DNA of 9,359 nucleotides from the NCBI GenBank assembly GCA_029561505.1, contig JAKQXK010000108.1:1-9359 (forward strand), written 5' to 3'. Within the stretch, counting starts at the first letter, position 1. Each line of letters opens with the position of its first letter. Below are positions 5,941-9,359 of this stretch, piece after piece. This DNA comes from Spirochaetota bacterium (GTDB lineage: Bacteria; Spirochaetota; Leptospiria; Turneriellales; Turneriellaceae). A model generated the notes under the pieces. The model was not told the origin of the DNA, ran no database searches, and saw nothing but the letters and a program-made list of their open reading frames with translations. The position numbers were made by a program, and so were the translations under genes.

Positions 5941-6402
5941 ATGGCGCAACCGGGTGAAATCAAGCTAACGAATGAAATCAGAATTCAGTGCGCTCCCGAG
6001 AGCCTGTTTGACTACGTGAGCCGGCCCGACCTGTGGCATGAGTGGCACCCCGCTTCTAAATCCGCGGTTTTACCGCGGGTACCGCTGCAGCCAGGCGATG
6101 CGTTTCATGAAGTAATTACCGTCACCTACCCTTTCATCAGAATCAGCCGGGCGACCGATTACCGTGTCACTCTCAGCGATCGGGCAAATACGTGGGAAGT
6201 CAAGGGCAGCTCTTCGCTTTTCGATCTGACAATACACTATGATTTTGCACCACAGTCGGGCGCGACTCTCTTTCGCCGCACGCTCACCTATAGCGTTAAA
6301 GGGCCGCTTGCCTGGTGTGAACCCTTGATCGTTCGCCCGAAAATCAAACGCCAGTCTGCACTCGCGCTCAGAAACCTGAAGTTTCTGGTTGAAAGCCGTT
6401 AA
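5941..6402 (+). CDS. SRPBCC (START/Bet v1-like, polyketide cyclase/dehydrase type) protein
   Basis: This 153-residue protein fits the SRPBCC helix-grip fold, which binds hydrophobic ligands in a central cavity. Visible marks are the opening strand IKLTNEIRIQC, the helix APESLFDYVSRPDLWHEWHP (18-37; the Ala-Pro-x-x-x-Phe-x-x-Val and Trp-x-x-Trp pattern is typical), alternating beta strands at about 55-120, and a long C-terminal helix (about 133-151). There is no signal peptide, so it should be cytoplasmic. It begins 64 bases after the STAS gene with only a weak GGA before the ATG, so it could be a distal operon member or independently expressed. It converges on the lipoprotein gene with 12 bases between stops. 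Ligand and role are unknown. Confidence 0.8.
   Translation: MAQPGEIKLTNEIRIQCAPESLFDYVSRPDLWHEWHPASKSAVLPRVPLQPGDAFHEVITVTYPFIRISRATDYRVTLSDRANTWEVKGSSSLFDLTIHYDFAPQSGATLFRRTLTYSVKGPLAWCEPLIVRPKIKRQSALALRNLKFLVESR
6369..6387. repeat. Small perfect hairpin near the convergent gene ends
   Basis: CAGAAAC (6369-6375) and GTTTCTG (6381-6387) pair perfectly around the 5-base loop CTGAA. It lies inside the last codons of the SRPBCC gene, downstream of the minus-strand lipoprotein gene's stop. No T-run follows directly on either strand, so it is at best a weak or factor-assisted terminator for the lipoprotein transcript, or chance. Confidence 0.3.
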
Positions 6403-6414
6403 GCTGGCGTTTTG

Positions 6415-7104
6415 TCAGAGGCGCTCGACGAGAAAGTCGTCAAAGAAGAGCGTCTGTGTGCTGTTGCCGCCGCCTAAAATGCCCACGTACCCATCGCCAT
6501 AACTGCCGTCAGTAACAGAGATAGATATTGTGCTGTTGCCGCTCATTTCACATTTGAGTGAAGTGCCGTCGATGGTGAATGTGATCGTATCGGTTTTACC
6601 GGTCACAAGTTTATGCATAGCCACTTCGGCGATCGTGCTGGCGACACCGCTCGTCATTTTGCGCAGCGTGAACGCATAAACTTTGTCAACGCCAACGGTT
6701 CCCGTGTAGCGGTAACCGCAGAGGTACCCATCGGTCGGCACGTCGCTGGCGGCAGACCGGCCAACAAGATAGCCCATGCTGTCATAGTCGCCGCCCGATA
6801 TGATAAATTTTGCGCTGACCTTAAAACCACCCGATATTTTGCCGGTATAAAGCGCCGAAGGTAGCCCTGCCTCAGTCGTCGCGGTATTGCCAAGGGGTTT
6901 TGCCATTGCGCTGTTGATACCAAAAAACGTGTTGCCCCCTGGCATGCTGATTGTCCAGCTGGCGCCGAGGCTGCTGCTACTGTTGTCGCGGTCAAAGTTA
7001 TCTTTAAAAATTTCTTTGCTCTCGGTTTTTTTGACACATGCGGCAAACTGCAGGGTGATTGCGGCTGTAAGTATGAGATTTCTGGCTGTTTGGTATACGT
7101 TCAT
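6415..7104 (-). CDS. Predicted lipoprotein with LamG/concanavalin-like jellyroll domain
   Basis: This 229-residue protein has a lipoprotein signal peptide: a short basic N-terminus, a hydrophobic stretch at about 9-22 and lipobox FAAC with Cys23 as the predicted lipidated residue. After a short charged linker (VKKTESKEIFK) the mature part begins DNFDRDNSSSSLGASWTI (35-52), an opening seen in many secreted laminin-G-like jellyroll domains (DxFxR/D...LGxxW). The rest is rich in beta strands, Gly, Ser and Thr, and closes with a strand containing FFDDFLVERL. Two other cysteines (C129, C185) might pair. It is probably anchored in the envelope and may bind carbohydrate or protein; no catalytic motif is recognised. 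The ATG at 7104 has an AGG (minus strand, 7114-7116) nine bases upstream. It is divergent from secA and convergent with the SRPBCC gene. Confidence 0.78.
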   Translation of the reverse strand: MNVYQTARNLILTAAITLQFAACVKKTESKEIFKDNFDRDNSSSSLGASWTISMPGGNTFFGINSAMAKPLGNTATTEAGLPSALYTGKISGGFKVSAKFIISGGDYDSMGYLVGRSAASDVPTDGYLCGYRYTGTVGVDKVYAFTLRKMTSGVASTIAEVAMHKLVTGKTDTITFTIDGTSLKCEMSGNSTISISVTDGSYGDGYVGILGGGNSTQTLFFDDFLVERL

Positions 7105-7209
7105 GTTGGCTTACCTGCGGCACTCCATGAGCGCGGTGCATAACTTGTAAACCGAAATAAACGCCCCTGTTTTTCATCGACGCTATGTCTTTTGAGCAAA
7201 GTTTACCCG
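7105..7209. other. Divergent intergenic region between the lipoprotein gene and secA
   Basis: This 105-base gap must hold the promoters of both the minus-strand lipoprotein gene and plus-strand secA, since neither has another upstream neighbour in its direction. It is more AT-rich around 7139-7180. No hexamer pair close to the sigma-70 consensus with proper spacing was found on either strand, and there is no clear inverted repeat. Nothing more specific can be supported. Confidence 0.4.
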
Positions 7210-9359
7210 ATGTTACAGTTCGTTCTCAAGGCACTTTTCGGTTCAAAGTATGAACGCGACCTGAAGCGCATTACCCCCTACGTTGAACGCATCAATGCAC
7301 TCGAACCGGAGATTCAAAAACTCTCAGACGCCGAACTTGCTGCCAAGACACCAGCGTTCAAAGAACGCATCGCCAACGGCGAAAAGCTGATTTCCATTCT
7401 GCCCGAGGCGTTTGCCGTGCTGCGCGAAACTTCGCTGCGCGTGCTTAAAATGCGCCACTTCGACGTGCAGCTCATGGGTGCGATGGCGCTCAATGAAGGC
7501 AAGATTGCCGAAATGAAGACAGGTGAAGGTAAAACGTTGACCGCAACGCTCGCTGTTTACCTGAACGCCCTCACCGGCAAAGGCGTGCACGTCGTTACGG
7601 TGAACGATTACCTCGCGAGCCGCGACGCCGACTGGATGCGCCCGCTCTATGATTTTCACGGCCTCACGACCGGTGTGATCAAGAGCAACATGCCCCACGC
7701 GAAAAAGCGCGAGGCCTACGCCGCCGATATCACTTACGGCACCAACAACGAATTTGGTTTTGACTATCTGCGCGATAACATGGTCGATCACCGTAACTAC
7801 CGTGTGCAGCGCGGGCATTACTTTGCCATCGTCGACGAAGTTGACTCGATTCTGATCGACGAAGCGCGCACTCCGCTCATTATCAGCGGCCCCGCAGATC
7901 AAGACGCCGGCGAATACGTGCGCGTCAATCGTGTGATTCCGGCGCTCGAAGACAAGGTTGACTATGACGTCGACGAAAAAGCGCGCTCAGTCTTGCTTAC
8001 AGAAATAGGAGTTCATAAGGTAGAAAAACTTCTGAACGTCGAGAACCTGTACGCACCACAGAACGTCGAACTCGTGCACCATGTGCACCAGTGCCTCAAA
8101 GCGCACAAACTTTTCAGCCGCGACGTCGACTATGTTGTGCAGGCAGGCGAAATCATCATCGTCGACGAATTCACCGGCCGCCTCATGGAAGGCCGGCGCT
8201 ACAGCGATGGTCTGCACCAGGCGATTGAAGCGAAAGAAAAGGTCGATGTCAAACAAGAGAACCAGACTCTCGCAACGATCACGTTTCAGAATTTTTTTCG
8301 TATGTACGAAAAGCTCGCGGGCATGACCGGCACCGCCGATACCGAAGCCGAAGAATTTCGCAAGATCTACAAACTCGATGTGATGGTGATTCCCCCGAAT
8401 CGCAAAATGATACGCAAAGACTTTGCCGACAAAGTCTACCGCACGCAGCGTGAGAAGTTCAATGCGATTGCCGACGAGGTGAAAGAACTTCACCTCAAGG
8501 GGCAGCCAGTGTTGCTCGGCACCATTTCGATAGAGAACTCCGAGAAATTGTCGCACCTGCTGACGGTTAAAGGTATACCGCACAATGTCTTGAACGCAAA
8601 ACACCACGACCGCGAAGCCGACATTATTAAAGAAGCCGGCCACCGCGGCCGCGTCACGATTGCCACCAACATGGCAGGTCGCGGTACCGACATTATTCTC
8701 GGGCCGGGCGTCAAAGAACTCGGCGGCCTGCATATTCTGGGTTCTGAACGCCACGAATCGCGCCGTATCGACAACCAGCTGCGCGGCCGTGCCGGCCGCC
8801 AGGGTGACCCGGGTTCGTCACGCTTCTACCTGTCGCTTGAAGACGAGCTGATGCGCATCTTCGGCTCAGACCGCCTCGGCCCGATTATGCAGCGCTTCGG
8901 CATGCAAGAGGGCGAAGCGCTCGAACACCGCATGGTGACGAATGCTATCGAACGCGCGCAAAAACGCGTCGAATCGCACCACTTTGAGATGCGCAAACAC
9001 CTGCTCGACTATGACGACGTCATGAACAAGCAGCGCAAATACATTTACCTGATTCGCAATGAAATTCTCGACAACACCGACGTCAAGGCGCTCGTCAGAG
9101 AATTCACCGAAGATGCTGTGAGTATACGCATCGAACAGATGCTGCCGGGTAAAAAGATTTCAGAATTCAATTTTGAGGCGCTGCAAGACTACCTGCAATC
9201 GGTATTCCAGGTCAAATACGACGACCTCGAAGAAGTGCTGCGCGGCACGACGAAAGACGAGTTCATCGCGATGGTCAAGAAGCAGGCACTCGATGCCTTA
9301 AACGCTAAAGAAGAAGAGATCGGCACCGAAAACATGCGCATTCTCGAAAAGATGATCTC
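7210..9359 (+). CDS. secA: Preprotein translocase ATPase SecA, 5' part (3' end beyond window)
   Basis: SecA is the cytoplasmic motor ATPase that pushes unfolded preproteins through the SecYEG channel. The frame is open from ATG 7210 to the right edge, 716 complete codons of a protein that is usually about 840-950 residues. Visible in order: MKTGEGKT Walker A (102-109); [10 protein letters not shown] (182-191); DEVD Walker B/DEAD box (209-212) followed by [13 protein letters not shown]; the preprotein-binding region; [12 protein letters not shown] (372-383); [11 protein letters not shown] (487-497); [20 protein letters not shown], motif VI (523-542); and the helical scaffold stretch [12 protein letters not shown] (598-609). 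All motifs are intact with no frameshift. The C-terminal zinc-finger tail lies outside the window and cannot be assessed. A Shine-Dalgarno site is poor; a TTG at 7192 is in frame but without support, and the ATG gives the normal SecA N-terminus with [11 protein letters not shown]. Confidence 0.98.
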   Translation, partial: MLQFVLKALFGSKYERDLKRITPYVERINALEPEIQKLSDAELAAKTPAFKERIANGEKLISILPEAFAVLRETSLRVLKMRHFDVQLMGAMALNEGKIAEMKTGEGKTLTATLAVYLNALTGKGVHVVTVNDYLASRDADWMRPLYDFHGLTTGVIKSNMPHAKKREAYAADITYGTNNEFGFDYLRDNMVDHRNYRVQRGHYFAIVDEVDSILIDEARTPLIISGPADQDAGEYVRVNRVIPALEDKVDYDVDEKARSVLLTEIGVHKVEKLLNVENLYAPQNVELVHHVHQCLKAHKLFSRDVDYVVQAGEIIIVDEFTGRLMEGRRYSDGLHQAIEAKEKVDVKQENQTLATITFQNFFRMYEKLAGMTGTADTEAEEFRKIYKLDVMVIPPNRKMIRKDFADKVYRTQREKFNAIADEVKELHLKGQPVLLGTISIENSEKLSHLLTVKGIPHNVLNAKHHDREADIIKEAGHRGRVTIATNMAGRGTDIILGPGVKELGGLHILGSERHESRRIDNQLRGRAGRQGDPGSSRFYLSLEDELMRIFGSDRLGPIMQRFGMQEGEALEHRMVTNAIERAQKRVESHHFEMRKHLLDYDDVMNKQRKYIYLIRNEILDNTDVKALVREFTEDAVSIRIEQMLPGKKISEFNFEALQDYLQSVFQVKYDDLEEVLRGTTKDEFIAMVKKQALDALNAKEEEIGTENMRILEKMI

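Noticed and set aside
5849..5968. Short frame between the STAS and SRPBCC genes reading like protein (GKKPFDPATKKQQLETWRN near its end).
   Set aside because: It has no ATG, GTG or TTG start, overlaps both real genes, and is only about 39 codons; probably chance, or at most a tiny gene remnant.
7141..7200. Possible secA promoter (TTGTAA at 7145 and TATGTC at 7184).
   Set aside because: The two hexamers are about 33 bases apart, far from the 16-18 base spacing needed, and no better pair was found.
7324..7902. Open frame of 192 codons on the minus strand inside secA.
   Set aside because: It is fully antisense to the conserved SecA motor domain; its composition reflects the codon bias of secA and no domain is visible.
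7981..8034. A short run of less typical, AT-richer codons in secA (around the [12 protein letters not shown] segment).
   Set aside because: The protein sequence matches normal SecA here and the frame is unbroken; local codon variation is not evidence of insertion.
7987..8754. Open frame of 255 codons on the minus strand inside secA.
   Set aside because: Antisense to conserved SecA helicase motifs, no recognisable protein features; length explained by GC-biased third positions.

Overview
The window (about 52-54% GC by eye) looks like chromosomal DNA of a spirochaete, most plausibly of the Leptospirales and perhaps Turneriella-like. The basis is a secA with spirochaete/Gram-positive style helicase spacing, FG-GAP and outer-membrane proteins typical of didermic bacteria, and a SpoIIE/STAS/ATPase signalling cluster of a kind common in spirochaetes. 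The taxon is inferred from gene style only; there is no rRNA or other marker.

Layout. (1) 1-273, plus strand: 3' end of an FG-GAP beta-propeller surface protein. (2) 299-4649, minus strand: a tightly packed three-gene operon, read right to left. It encodes a membrane HAMP-SpoIIE phosphatase with a C-terminal TPR-like tail, a membrane-anchored TPR protein with a small C-terminal beta module, and an outer-membrane beta-barrel protein with a similar beta module at its N-terminus. Both junctions are 4-bp stop/start overlaps. (3) 4650-4788: a divergent control region with a 12-bp dyad, three TCAGGC copies and a candidate -10 box. (4) 4789-5876, plus strand: a GHKL-type ATPase with an atypical nucleotide pocket, overlapping by 4 bp a STAS anti-sigma-factor-antagonist-like protein. 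(5) 5941-6402, plus strand: an SRPBCC/START-like protein. (6) 6415-7104, minus strand: a lipoprotein with a probable jellyroll domain. (7) 7210-9359, plus strand: secA, cut by the right edge after 716 codons.

How the genes may work together. The phosphatase, ATPase and STAS genes form a complete RsbU/RsbW/RsbV-like partner-switching set arranged around one divergent promoter region, but no sigma factor lies in the window. The two genes after the phosphatase are predicted to place proteins in the periplasm and outer membrane. This suggests, as an inference only, an envelope-spanning signalling unit: outer-membrane barrel, periplasmic TPR protein, inner-membrane phosphatase, then cytoplasmic STAS/ATPase switch. 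This is the most interesting content of the window. secA is an ordinary housekeeping gene. No RNA gene, insertion sequence, CRISPR array or phage feature was seen, and no intergenic gap exceeds 300 bases.
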